A stretch of DNA of 33,177 nucleotides from Stutzerimonas stutzeri (lineage in GTDB: Bacteria; Pseudomonadota; Gammaproteobacteria; Pseudomonadales; Pseudomonadaceae), in the NCBI RefSeq assembly GCF_024448715.1, contig NZ_JAMOHZ010000015.1, forward strand, positions 1-33,177, written 5' to 3'. Shown here one piece after another: positions 22,800-31,027 of the stretch. Positions within the stretch are counted from its first letter, which is position 1, and every line of letters begins with the position of its first letter. Both the position numbers and the translations under genes were made by a program. The notes beneath the pieces are model-generated. The model searched no databases and was not told the DNA's origin. It was given only the letters and a program-made list of their open reading frames with translations.

Positions 22800-24324
22800 A
22801 CAGGAACTCGGTAGGGGCCACGGAGAACGCCACCGCCAGGGCGAAGAAACCCAGCACGCCAATGGCCACGCCAATTACTGGCGACGGGCTCCACATGGCG
22901 ATTGGAAACCAGCGCAGCAGCCAGTTCTCGCGCGGCTGGGCGTCCAGGGCGGTGCGAAAGCGCGCCATCCACTGCTGCACGTTGGGCATGATCCATACAA
23001 AGGCGAGCAGCACGGCGACGGTGAAGTAGTCGGACTTATCGAAGTCGGTGGTGAACTCGCTCAAGCCAGCCATGCCCGACAGCATCGCCATCGCCGCGGT
23101 CACGCTGTTGGCACGGAAGAACACCATTGCCACGACCACACAAAGGAAGGTCAACAGGACGGCGCCGGTGCGGTGCCAGAGCTTGTCGCTGTCGAGCGGC
23201 AGGCCGTGGCGTGCCTTGTAGGCACGGAAACCGTGGGCAACAACCAGGTAGAAGCCATGCAGCAGACCGAACATCACGAACTGCCAGCCGGCGCCGTGCC
23301 AGACGCCAGAGATGAACATGGTCAGCACGGTGGGGTAAGCGATCAGCACGACAAAGGTTCCAAGGCTCATCTTGCCTCGCCGTGGCAACGGCTTACCGGC
23401 GGCCATCCGCGAACGGGTGATACGGATGACGATGGGGTTGTAGATATAGGCGGTCAGGAAGCGCGTGAGGGTCATGTGCCAGCGCGACCAGTAGTCGATG
23501 ACGTTGCGTGCCTTGAACGGGCTGTTGAAATTCACCGGCAAGCGCAGGCCGAATAGCAGGCCCAGGCCGATGGCCATGTCGCTGTAGCCGGAAAAGTCGA
23601 AGTAGATCTGCAGCGTATAGCTGAGCGCGCCGTACCAGGCGTCATATAACGAAGGCACCGTGCCATCCGCGGCAACCGCGAAAATCGGCGAGGCGTTTTC
23701 CCCCAATGGGTCGGCAAGGATCACCTTCTTGAACAGGCCGAGCAGGAACACGGTGATGCCCAGCGAAATGTTGTCCAGCCGTGGGCGAAAGGTGGTGCCG
23801 TCATTGAATTGCTTGAGCATCTCCCCGTGGTGGGTGATGGGGCCGGCAATCAGCTGCGGAAAGAAAGTAATGAATAGGGCGTAGTTGACGAAGTCGTGCT
23901 CGCTCACTTCGCCGTCGTGAGCATCGACCAGGTAGGCGATCTGCTGGAAGGTGTAGAACGAGATCGCCAGCGGCAGAATGATGTCGCCCACTGACCAGCC
24001 CAGGCCGAAGGCGTCGTCGAGCGTACTGAACAAAAAGCCTGTGTATTTGTAGTAACCGAGCAGCGCGACGTTGGCGGCGACGCCAAGCACCAGAACAATC
24101 CGCGACGGCTGCCGCATCAGGTAGCCGCCGATCAGGTAATTGGCCACCATGCTTCCGACGAGCAGCGGCACGTAGGCGGGGTTCCACCAACCGTAGAACA
24201 CCAACGACGCCAGCGTCAGCCAGATGGCTGCGTAGCGCTGTCTGCCGCTACCTGCAAGAACAATGAAGCCTAGAAGAACCACCGGAAGGAACCCGGCGAT
24301 GAATACCATGGAATTGAAGAGCAT
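22786..24324 (-). CDS. MBOAT family membrane-bound O-acyltransferase (AlgI/DltB-like)
   Basis: This 512-residue polytopic inner-membrane acyltransferase shows typical landmarks: SLVFYGWWNPAYV (40-52), NYLIGGYL, LPLAISFYTFQQIAYLVD (117-134), FFPQLIAGPI (154-163), YFDFSGYSDMAIG (241-253), YWSRWHMTLTRFL with H283, and the catalytic H343 in SGVWHGAGW. Length and motifs match AlgI, DltB and PatA-type enzymes that carry acyl groups across the membrane to polysaccharides or teichoic acids. It heads a minus-strand operon with FkbH, ACP and SGNH partners, so its donor is probably the loaded ACP. AlgI itself is excluded because no alginate genes are nearby. A ribosome site AAAGGA precedes the ATG at 24324. 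Confidence 0.94.
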   Translation of the reverse strand: MLFNSMVFIAGFLPVVLLGFIVLAGSGRQRYAAIWLTLASLVFYGWWNPAYVPLLVGSMVANYLIGGYLMRQPSRIVLVLGVAANVALLGYYKYTGFLFSTLDDAFGLGWSVGDIILPLAISFYTFQQIAYLVDAHDGEVSEHDFVNYALFITFFPQLIAGPITHHGEMLKQFNDGTTFRPRLDNISLGITVFLLGLFKKVILADPLGENASPIFAVAADGTVPSLYDAWYGALSYTLQIYFDFSGYSDMAIGLGLLFGLRLPVNFNSPFKARNVIDYWSRWHMTLTRFLTAYIYNPIVIRITRSRMAAGKPLPRRGKMSLGTFVVLIAYPTVLTMFISGVWHGAGWQFVMFGLLHGFYLVVAHGFRAYKARHGLPLDSDKLWHRTGAVLLTFLCVVVAMVFFRANSVTAAMAMLSGMAGLSEFTTDFDKSDYFTVAVLLAFVWIMPNVQQWMARFRTALDAQPRENWLLRWFPIAMWSPSPVIGVAIGVLGFFALAVAFSVAPTEFLYFQF

Positions 24325-24880
24325 CGTCCTTTTCCCTATCCCTGAAAAACTCCATGCCGTCCTTTTAGATCAGGACGACAGCAGCACGGTGAGTCCATCC
24401 GCACCGATGGTTGCCATCGACGTGTCCGCTGGATGCTCACTATTCCCAATGCAGGCCACAGAAGCGGCTCTTCAGGCGGGGCTCATTCCGTGCGACTACC
24501 ACGGCTTATGAGGTCCAGTCTGTTAACTGCGACTTGAGTTTGTAAGGAAAAGTTGCGTTAGTCATCTGTTCCGATATTCGAGCAGACGAGTGGATATGCC
24601 CGCTATATCAAGCGAAACGGCGATGCCAGAGCGCTTGCGGCTTGTTAGGCGCTCTCGTCGAAATAGGGTGACGGAAAGCGCTGAAGTAAAAACAAACTGG
24701 GAGGGCGGAACGGCAGCTACCCGCCGCGTTGAGGTTCGGGGGCTCGGGTTGGCACGCCGACAAGTCCGGGCCGAGGCGAAGCTGACGGCCTCTTGTTGAA
24801 AGTTGCGTTGACCGAGGCGGCGCATTTAGCGCCCGGTGTACCTCGGCTGGCCATTAAAACCTTCGTTTGAATTTTCACCC
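24325..24880. other. gene-free divergent region between the acyl-transfer and TRAP operons
   Basis: About 556 bases without a convincing gene, lower in GC on the left half. It should hold the MBOAT operon promoter (minus strand), which I cannot place. AAAGTTGCGTT occurs as an 11-base direct repeat at 24549-24559 and 24799-24809. Frames at 24263-24511 (+) and 24562-24825 (-) have no family features and no ribosome sites. A short DNA remnant of an older gene is possible, but I do not recognise any. Confidence 0.5.
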
Positions 24881-24909
24881 TTGACGGCCCAAGACATCGC
24901 TACCATAGT
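24881..24909 (+). promoter_or_regulatory. sigma-70 promoter of the maoC-TRAP-CoA operon
   Basis: TTGACG (24881-24886, 5/6) is followed by a 17-base spacer and CATAGT (24904-24909, 4/6). It lies 55 bases before the MaoC start codon, with the operator palindrome directly downstream, so the start site would fall inside or just past the operator. Confidence 0.65.
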
Positions 24910-24921
24910 TTGTCCGGACAA
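24910..24921. promoter_or_regulatory. operator palindrome TTGTCCGGACAA
   Basis: This perfect 12-base palindrome starts immediately after the -10 box. The GT-N4-AC core (GTCCGGAC) fits sites of HutC/UTRA-type GntR proteins, and such a regulator is encoded in the same operon at 32210. Binding would cover the transcription start and repress the operon; the acid or its CoA ester would be the inducer. The regulator-site link is inferred. Confidence 0.65.
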
Positions 24922-24964
24922 CATGACATCCATACAATTGACACACAACAAGAAGGAGCGCTGC

Positions 24965-25480
24965 ATGGGCGTCAAGCAAGTGGGCGAAAATCGTTATCGC
25001 GGGCAAATCGGCCGTTATTTCGAGGATTTCCAGGTGGGCGACGTCTACGAGCACCGGCCCGGGCGGACCCTTACCGATGCCGACAACATCCATTTCTCGC
25101 TGCTGACCATGAATTACCACCCGATGCACTGCGACGCGGCGTATGCCGAGAAGAGCGAGTTCGGGAAGCTGTTGATCAATAGCGGGCTGACGGTAGCCAT
25201 CGTGCTAGGCATGACGGTGGCGGATGTCAGCGGCAAGGCCATCGCCAACCTCGGCTGGACCGATATCAAGCTCACCGCGCCGGTGTTCGCTGGCGACACG
25301 ATTTATGCCGAGTCCGAAGTACTAGACAAGCGTGAGTCCAAGTCGCGCCCCAACCAAGGCATCGTCAAAGTGCGCACGGTAGGCAAGAAGGCCGACGGCA
25401 CCGTGTTCATGATTTTCGACCGCACGGCACTCATCCAGAAACGCGAGGGCAACACGCTCGACGAGGCGGCCAACTACTGA
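24965..25480 (+). CDS. MaoC family dehydratase (enoyl-CoA hydratase-like)
   Basis: This 171-residue hot-dog-fold hydratase has the MaoC motif in GRTLTDADNIHFSLLTMNYHPMHCDAAYAEKSEFGKLLINSGL, where D, N/H residues of the D-x4-H hydratase site are visible. The rest (VADVSGKAIANLGWTDIKLTAPVFAGDTIYAESEVL) is typical of mesaconyl-CoA hydratase and (R)-hydratase relatives. I chose the ATG at 24965, preceded by AAGGAG. The frame is open from 24836, but those codons cover the promoter and operator. It is the first gene of the operon and would hydrate the enoyl-CoA made by the acyl-CoA dehydrogenase. Confidence 0.92.
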   Translation: MGVKQVGENRYRGQIGRYFEDFQVGDVYEHRPGRTLTDADNIHFSLLTMNYHPMHCDAAYAEKSEFGKLLINSGLTVAIVLGMTVADVSGKAIANLGWTDIKLTAPVFAGDTIYAESEVLDKRESKSRPNQGIVKVRTVGKKADGTVFMIFDRTALIQKREGNTLDEAANY

Positions 25481-25580
25481 CCCTCCGCAATCGGCCGACA
25501 GCCGTCCGCCGGCCACGCAAGCAAACGCTGTAGCTGTAAGAACCATCCTCAACAAAAACAATTTCGAGGAGACACCTTTA

Positions 25581-26582
25581 ATGAAGCTCAAGCGCCTTAT
25601 CGCGGCTGCGGTCGCATGTTCCTCCCTGTCCCTGCTGCCTCCGTACCTGTTCGCCGATGAACTGGTACTGCCCAGCGAAGTGGCGGCCAGCCACTGGAAG
25701 ACCCGCTACATGAACGAGTTCGCCGAGGGGGTGGATAAGCGCACCGATGGTGAACTGGAAGTGAAAGTGTTTCCCGCGGCGCAGTTGTACAACGACCAGG
25801 ACGCGCTGGCCGCGTTGGGTACCGGCGCGGTACACATGGTCTGGCCGGTGTCGGTGCGGATGGAGTCGATCGACCCGCGGGTCGGCATCATCAATTTGCC
25901 GTTCGCGTTGGACGCCGAGAGCATGGCCAACCGTTGTTACGCTGACGGCCTGACCGACTTGCTCTCGTCCTATGTCGAACCGCGGCAATTGAAAATTCTC
26001 GGTCTGCTGCGCACCGCCGACCTGTTCTTCATCTTCGGCGACCGTGAGGTCGACAGCATCGAGGACCTCGCCGGTACCAAGATTCGCGTGACCGGTGGCA
26101 AGGTGTTCCTCGACACCATTCGTAGCGTCGATGCAAGCCCGGTCTCGATGTCCGCGTCGGAGATGAGCACGGCGCTTGCGCAGGGCGCGATCGACGGCGT
26201 GTTCACCTCGGCGGCCGGCTGGGCTGAAATGATCGGCATGACCGGCAAACACGCCTATTACGTGCCCAATCTGTCGCTTAGCACCTATGCGGTGGCAGTC
26301 GATCGCGGCTGGTTCGAGGGGTTGCCCGAGGCGCAGCAGCAGGCGATCAACGAAACACTCGACGGCATCATCGCCAAACAGTGGAAAGAGGTCGCGATCG
26401 AGGATCAGAAGCTGATCGATGAGATGGTCGAGAAGGGCGCTCAGTTCCATACCGCCTCGGCGGACGACATAGCGCGCTGGAAGGAGCTGTCGGCCAGCAG
26501 CAGCCAGCGGTTCGCCGAAGAATACCCGCAGGTCCAGCCGGAGATCGACGCGCTCGCGAAGGGGTGCGGCAATGGGAATTGA
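25581..26582 (+). CDS. TRAP transporter substrate-binding protein, DctP type
   Basis: This 333-residue periplasmic protein has a signal peptide MKLKRLIAAAVACSSLSLLPPYLFA with cleavage near residue 25. The carboxylate-clamping arginine is R169 in LAGTKIRVTGG, as in C4-dicarboxylate and other organic acid receptors. A ribosome site GAGGAG precedes the start. Two cysteines (119 and near the end) are unusual but not diagnostic. It is followed with an 11-base overlap by the small membrane subunit, so the three TRAP genes are coupled. It delivers an organic acid, identity unknown, to the membrane complex. Confidence 0.94.
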   Translation: MKLKRLIAAAVACSSLSLLPPYLFADELVLPSEVAASHWKTRYMNEFAEGVDKRTDGELEVKVFPAAQLYNDQDALAALGTGAVHMVWPVSVRMESIDPRVGIINLPFALDAESMANRCYADGLTDLLSSYVEPRQLKILGLLRTADLFFIFGDREVDSIEDLAGTKIRVTGGKVFLDTIRSVDASPVSMSASEMSTALAQGAIDGVFTSAAGWAEMIGMTGKHAYYVPNLSLSTYAVAVDRGWFEGLPEAQQQAINETLDGIIAKQWKEVAIEDQKLIDEMVEKGAQFHTASADDIARWKELSASSSQRFAEEYPQVQPEIDALAKGCGNGN

Positions 26583-27156
26583 CTACGTGCCGATGAAAAA
26601 GGCCCCGGCATCCCTGCATCAACACGCGCTAGTGCGCCCACGCCGCAACTGGCGGAGGCTGGGCGGCAGGCTGCTGCACAACGTTGCCACCTGTCTGTTC
26701 GTCGCCTCGATCGGGGTGATGTTGTTCGAAGGTCTGTCGCGGGCAATCTTCGATCGCAGCTGGTTCTGGGCCGAGGAAAGCGTGCGCTACCTGATGGTCT
26801 GGGCTTTCTTTCTAACCCTTGGAGTCGCCGGCAGCGCCGGTCACCACATCCGTACCGAGCTGTTGGTCGATCACCTGGGCCCGCGATTGCGCAAGACGTG
26901 CCATGTGCTGGCCAGCCTGGTTGGGGTCCTGTTCTGCGGCCTGCTGTTCTACGCCTCGCTGCCGCAGGTTCATCGCTACTACACGATGGGGATGATGACC
27001 GAGTCGAACCTCGATCTGCCGGTGTGGCTGCTGTTCCTGATCATGCCGCTGGGGGCGTTGCTGTATCTGGCCTACTACCTGCGCTGCGTGATGCGTGCCT
27101 GGCGCGGCGAGGACCCCTTCACCAATCCCGACAAGCCCGAGGGCTCGCTTCTCTAG
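26572..27156 (+). CDS. TRAP transporter small permease, DctQ type
   Basis: This 194-residue protein has four hydrophobic helices. It carries EESVRYLMVWAFFLTLGVAGSAGHHIRTELLVDHL, the conserved DctQ core. The ATG at 26572 overlaps the DctP end; an ATG at 26593 is possible and would shorten the basic N terminus by seven residues. DctQ stabilises the large permease and contacts DctP. The next gene starts nine bases after the stop with AGGAGA in the gap. Confidence 0.93.
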   Translation: MGIDYVPMKKAPASLHQHALVRPRRNWRRLGGRLLHNVATCLFVASIGVMLFEGLSRAIFDRSWFWAEESVRYLMVWAFFLTLGVAGSAGHHIRTELLVDHLGPRLRKTCHVLASLVGVLFCGLLFYASLPQVHRYYTMGMMTESNLDLPVWLLFLIMPLGALLYLAYYLRCVMRAWRGEDPFTNPDKPEGSLL

Positions 27157-27165
27157 GAGAGTGTC

Positions 27166-28437
27166 ATGCTGATAGTGATTGCTCTGGTGACGATGCTGCT
27201 GTTCCTGGCCATCGGCACCCATGTGGCGGTGGCGCTCGGGCTGGTGACCACGGGGCTGATTCTCGTCGCCGCTGGCGTCCCCACCACCGTGATTGCGCAG
27301 ACTGCGTTCAAGTCGATCAACAGCTACCCGCTGATGGCGATTCCGATGTTCGTGCTCGCCGGCAACCTGATGATGAAGGGCAACATCGCCGAGTTGCTGA
27401 TTCAGTTGGTCGGCAGCGTGGTGCGTGCGATACGCGGCGGCCTGGCGCTGACGGCGATGATTTCCAGCGTGTTCTTCGCCGCGGTGTCCGGCTCTAGCGT
27501 CGGTTCGGCGGCCGCCATTGGCGCCTCGACCGTCGCCGGGCTGGACCGGGAAAACTACCCGCCGCGCTTTTCCGCCGCCATCGTCGCGGTGGGCGGCACG
27601 CTCGGATTGATGATCCCGCCGTCGCTCGGCTTCATCCTTATCGGTTCGATCGTCGGTCTGCCGGTCGACCAGCTGTTCATCGCCGGCGTGCTCCCGGGGC
27701 TGATGGAGGCGGCGTTGCTGATGATCGCAGTGATGGTGTTCTCCCGTCGCGGCGGTTACGGCGGTGTGGTGCAGAAGGCCGACTGGGGCGCGTTCTCGCG
27801 CAAACTGCCGGGTGCCGGGGCGGCGCTGCTGATGCCTGTGCTGATCCTCGGCAGCATCTATACCGGCTACCTGACGCCAACAGAAGTGTCCGCCTTTGCC
27901 GCTGCCTATGCAGTGATTCTCTGCCTGCTGGTGTATCGCAGCGTCACCATCGGCGGCGTCTGGGGCGTGGCCAAGGACTCATTGCTGCAGACCACTATGA
28001 TCTTCGCCGTAGTGATGGGTGGCAGCCTGGTCGGCTTCGCCCTGGCGCGCATGGGAGTTTCCGCCAACCTGGTGTCCTTCATCACCGAGATGGACATCCA
28101 GCCCTGGCAGTTCCTGCTGCTGGCCAACCTGTTGCTGCTGGTGCTGGGGATGTTCCTCGACGGTGTGGCGATGATCGTGCTCACCGCGCCGCTGCTGTTC
28201 CCGGTGGCTACTCACCTGGGCATCAACCCCATGCACTTCGCCGTAATCATGGTCGCCAACGTGGAGATCGCCACGCTGACCCCGCCTATCGGGCTCAACC
28301 TGTTCGTCATGAGCGGCATCACCAAGCAGCCGGTGCATGAGGTCGCTCGCGGCGTGATGCCTTTCTATCTGGTCCGGTTGATCGGCTTGACGCTGATCAC
28401 CTTCGTTCCTGCCATCTCACTCGCCCTGATCAGCTGA
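27166..28437 (+). CDS. TRAP transporter large permease, DctM type
   Basis: This 423-residue membrane protein has about twelve helices and is the ion-coupled channel. Landmarks are YPLMAIPMFVLAGNLMMKG, FFAAVSGSSVGSAAAIGASTV, GGTLGLMIPPSLGFILIGSIVGLPVDQLFIAGVLPGL and the C-terminal FAVIMVANVEIATLTPPIGLNLFVMSGI, all standard for DctM (SGSS and TPPIG segments). It uses the sodium gradient to import the acid captured by the DctP protein. The PrpD gene follows after eight bases. Confidence 0.95.
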   Translation: MLIVIALVTMLLFLAIGTHVAVALGLVTTGLILVAAGVPTTVIAQTAFKSINSYPLMAIPMFVLAGNLMMKGNIAELLIQLVGSVVRAIRGGLALTAMISSVFFAAVSGSSVGSAAAIGASTVAGLDRENYPPRFSAAIVAVGGTLGLMIPPSLGFILIGSIVGLPVDQLFIAGVLPGLMEAALLMIAVMVFSRRGGYGGVVQKADWGAFSRKLPGAGAALLMPVLILGSIYTGYLTPTEVSAFAAAYAVILCLLVYRSVTIGGVWGVAKDSLLQTTMIFAVVMGGSLVGFALARMGVSANLVSFITEMDIQPWQFLLLANLLLLVLGMFLDGVAMIVLTAPLLFPVATHLGINPMHFAVIMVANVEIATLTPPIGLNLFVMSGITKQPVHEVARGVMPFYLVRLIGLTLITFVPAISLALIS

Positions 28438-28445
28438 GGTATTTG

Positions 28446-29855
28446 ATGAACATCGCAATCGATACGTCCAACGCAACGCAACTCATCGCCGGGGCGCTGG
28501 CTGAATTTGCCGCCAACCTGCGTTACGAGGACATCCCGACCGACATTCGCGAACGCGCCAAGCACTTGATGCTCGACGGCGTCGGCATCGCCCATGCCTC
28601 GACCCACTACGATTTCGCCCACCGCTCGCTGGCCGCCGTCACCGAGTTGGGGCAGGGCGACAGCCACGTCATCGGGCTGTCGGCGAAGCTGAGCTTGCGC
28701 GACGCCGTACTGATGAACGGCATCCTGGTCCATGGTCTGGATTTCGACGACACCCACGGCCCCGGCATCATCCACGCCACCGCCAGCTGTCTGCCGACCG
28801 CGCTGGGGGTCGCCGCGCACCTCGGCCTGAGCGGCCGCGAGCTGCTGACCGCTTATGTGCTGGGTATGGAGGTCGGCACCCGGCTGGGCTCGGTGGCCAA
28901 GGGCGGCTTCCATCAGGTTGGTTTCCACCCGACCGGGCTGGTCGGCGCCTTCGCCTGCACCCTCATCGCTGGCCGACTGCAGGGCCAGAACGCCGCGCAG
29001 TTGGCGATGGCGCAGGGCATTGCGCTGAGCACCGCCAGCGGCAGCATGGAGTTTCTCCAGGACGGCGCCTGGACCAAACGCATGCACCCGGGCTGGGCCG
29101 GCGTTGCCGGAATCACTTCGGCAACCCTGGCGCGGCATGGCTTCATCGGGCCGAAGGCGGTGTACGAAGGGCGTTTCGGCCTGTTCAAGAGCCATCTCGG
29201 GCCGCTCGAAGAAGTCTGCGATTACACCCTCGCCACCGAAGGGCTGGGCCAGCGCTGGGAAATCGAGAACGTCTCGGTCAAGCCTCTGCCGGCCTGCCAC
29301 TTCACACATGCTTGCGCCGACGCAGCCATGCTGATCCGCCAGCAGCCCGGCTTCGATCCGCAGCAGATCGCCCACATCAAGGCGCTGGTCCCGGCCGGGG
29401 TGATCAAGACGGTGTGCGAGCCGGAGCAGTTCAAGCGTCAGCCGCAGAACACCTACGACGCGCAGTTCAGCATCCCTTATGCGGTGGCTAGCGGCTTGGT
29501 ACGCGGCCGCTTCGGGCTGGCCGAGATCGATCCTACGGCCATCGGGGACAAGGAAGTGCTGCGGGTCGCCGAACTCGTGGAATACGCCGCCGATCCGGAT
29601 TCGACCTTTCCGCGCCATTACACCGGCGAAGTGATCGTCACGATGCGCGACGGCACCGTGCTGCGCCATCGTGAAGCGTTCAACCGCGGTGGCTGCGACC
29701 GCCCGCTGAGCAATGAGGACATCGTCGCCAAGTTCCGCGAAAACCTTGCACTGGTCGCATCCGATCAGCGCGCCAACACCGTCCTGCAGAGCGTCCTGCA
29801 GCTCGACAACGCTTCATCCAGGGACGTCTCCCACGCCCTGGCGGCCCGTGCCTGA
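28446..29855 (+). CDS. MmgE/PrpD family protein
   Basis: The protein has 469 residues. The family covers 2-methylcitrate dehydratase, cis-aconitate decarboxylase and iminodisuccinate epimerase. The signature region HGLDFDDTHGPGIIHATASCLPTALGVAAHLGLSGRELLTAYVLGMEVGTRLG and GFHPTGLVGAFACTLIAGRLQGQ, plus the Lys in SVKPLPACHFTHACADA, are typical. I chose the ATG at 28446; a TTG three bases upstream adds one residue. Relatives next to CoA-transferase and acyl-CoA dehydrogenase genes are common and mostly uncharacterised. It may dehydrate, isomerise or decarboxylate a branched di- or tricarboxylic acid before CoA activation. The first 20 residues are poorly conserved in appearance. Confidence 0.88.
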   Translation: MNIAIDTSNATQLIAGALAEFAANLRYEDIPTDIRERAKHLMLDGVGIAHASTHYDFAHRSLAAVTELGQGDSHVIGLSAKLSLRDAVLMNGILVHGLDFDDTHGPGIIHATASCLPTALGVAAHLGLSGRELLTAYVLGMEVGTRLGSVAKGGFHQVGFHPTGLVGAFACTLIAGRLQGQNAAQLAMAQGIALSTASGSMEFLQDGAWTKRMHPGWAGVAGITSATLARHGFIGPKAVYEGRFGLFKSHLGPLEEVCDYTLATEGLGQRWEIENVSVKPLPACHFTHACADAAMLIRQQPGFDPQQIAHIKALVPAGVIKTVCEPEQFKRQPQNTYDAQFSIPYAVASGLVRGRFGLAEIDPTAIGDKEVLRVAELVEYAADPDSTFPRHYTGEVIVTMRDGTVLRHREAFNRGGCDRPLSNEDIVAKFRENLALVASDQRANTVLQSVLQLDNASSRDVSHALAARA

Positions 29856-29875
29856 ATCTAAAGGAGAGCGAACAG

Positions 29876-31027
29876 ATGAGCGATTATAACGAACAAGAAG
29901 GCATGATTCTGGCTGCTCTGGATCGTTTCCTGGAAACCGACGTCCAGCCACACGTGCATCGGCTCGAGCACGACGATATTTACCCTGAAGAGATCGTCGA
30001 AAAGATGAAGGAACTGGGCCTGTTCGGCTGCATTATCGCGCCCGAACATGGCGGCCTGGGGTTGAGTACCTCCACCTATGCCAAGGTCGTCGAGCGTATC
30101 TCGCGGACCTGGATGTCACTGTCGGGCATCATCAACTCCCACCTGATCATGGCCTCGGCGATTCAGCGCCACGGCACCGATGCGCAGAAGGATCGCTTTC
30201 TGCCGCGCATGGCAGCCGGCGAGCTGCGCGGCGGCGTCGGGCTGACCGAGCCGGATGCCGGCACCGATCTGCAAGCCATCCGCACCGTTGCCCGTCGCGA
30301 CGGCGATCGCTATGTGGTCAACGGCGCCAAGACCTGGATCACCAACAGCCTGTACGGCAACTGCCTGGCGCTGCTGGTCAAGACCGATCCCACTGCCGAG
30401 CCTCGGCACAAGGGCATGAGCCTGCTGATCGCCGAGAAGGGCCCAGGCTTCACCGTCGCACGCAAGCTGGAGAAGCTTGGCTACCGCGGCATCGATACCT
30501 GCGAACTGGTGTTCGAGGACTACCGCGTGCCGGTCGACTGCCTGATCGGTGGCGTCGAGGGCGTCGGGCTCAAGCAGGTGTTGTCGGGCCTCGAGCTCGG
30601 CCGTATCAACGTCGCCGCCCGTGGCGTCGGCGTGGCCCGCGCTGCACTGGACGAGTCTTCCAACTACGCGCAGATCCGCAAGACCTTCGGCAAGCCGATC
30701 TGCGAGCACCAGGCGATCCAGCTGATGCTGGGCGAAATGGCCACCCGTGTGGAGGCCTCGCGTCTGCTGGTCGAGTCGGCCGCGCAGGCGTTCGATAAGG
30801 GCGAGCGCTGCGACATGGAGGCCGGTATGGCCAAGTATTTCGCCACCGAGGCCGCGCTGCGCAATGCTACCGACGCTCTGCGCATTCATGGCGGCTATGG
30901 CTATTCCAAGGAATACAACGTCGAGCGGCTCTACCGCGACGCGCCGCTGCTGACCATCGGCGAAGGTACCAACGAAATGCAGCGCATCATCATCGCCAAG
31001 CAGTTGATCCAGAGGAATCCGGTATGA
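29876..31027 (+). CDS. acyl-CoA dehydrogenase
   Basis: This 383-residue flavoprotein makes an enoyl-CoA. Features are GLTEPDAGTDL (acyl/FAD loop), WITNS, the FGKPICEHQAIQ helix, IHGGYGYSKEYNVERLYRDA and the catalytic base E363 in TIGEGTNEMQR. The Glu position is that of short- and medium-chain and glutaryl-CoA-type enzymes. It overlaps the CoA-transferase gene by ATGA and follows the PrpD-like gene by 20 bases. In the proposed route it oxidises the acyl-CoA formed by the transferase; MaoC then adds water. Substrate chain is unknown. Confidence 0.95.
   Translation: MSDYNEQEGMILAALDRFLETDVQPHVHRLEHDDIYPEEIVEKMKELGLFGCIIAPEHGGLGLSTSTYAKVVERISRTWMSLSGIINSHLIMASAIQRHGTDAQKDRFLPRMAAGELRGGVGLTEPDAGTDLQAIRTVARRDGDRYVVNGAKTWITNSLYGNCLALLVKTDPTAEPRHKGMSLLIAEKGPGFTVARKLEKLGYRGIDTCELVFEDYRVPVDCLIGGVEGVGLKQVLSGLELGRINVAARGVGVARAALDESSNYAQIRKTFGKPICEHQAIQLMLGEMATRVEASRLLVESAAQAFDKGERCDMEAGMAKYFATEAALRNATDALRIHGGYGYSKEYNVERLYRDAPLLTIGEGTNEMQRIIIAKQLIQRNPV

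Noticed and set aside
22786..24324. the MBOAT gene as alginate algI
   Set aside because: Neighbours are FkbH-like, ACP and SGNH genes rather than alginate biosynthesis genes; MBOAT motifs alone do not give a substrate.
24263..24511. 82-codon plus-strand frame over the MBOAT start
   Set aside because: First third is antisense to the MBOAT gene; the rest has no family features and no ribosome site.
24549..24809. the 11-base direct repeat as attachment sites of an integrated element
   Set aside because: No integrase or other mobile gene lies between or near the copies, and the repeat is short; kept only as a low-interest observation.
24562..24825. 87-codon minus-strand frame in the long spacer
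   Set aside because: Arg- and Ser-rich with low complexity; no ribosome site or homology pattern that I can see.
28365..29669. 434-codon frame antisense to the PrpD-like gene
   Set aside because: His/Gln/Arg-rich antisense shadow, no family features, no ribosome site.
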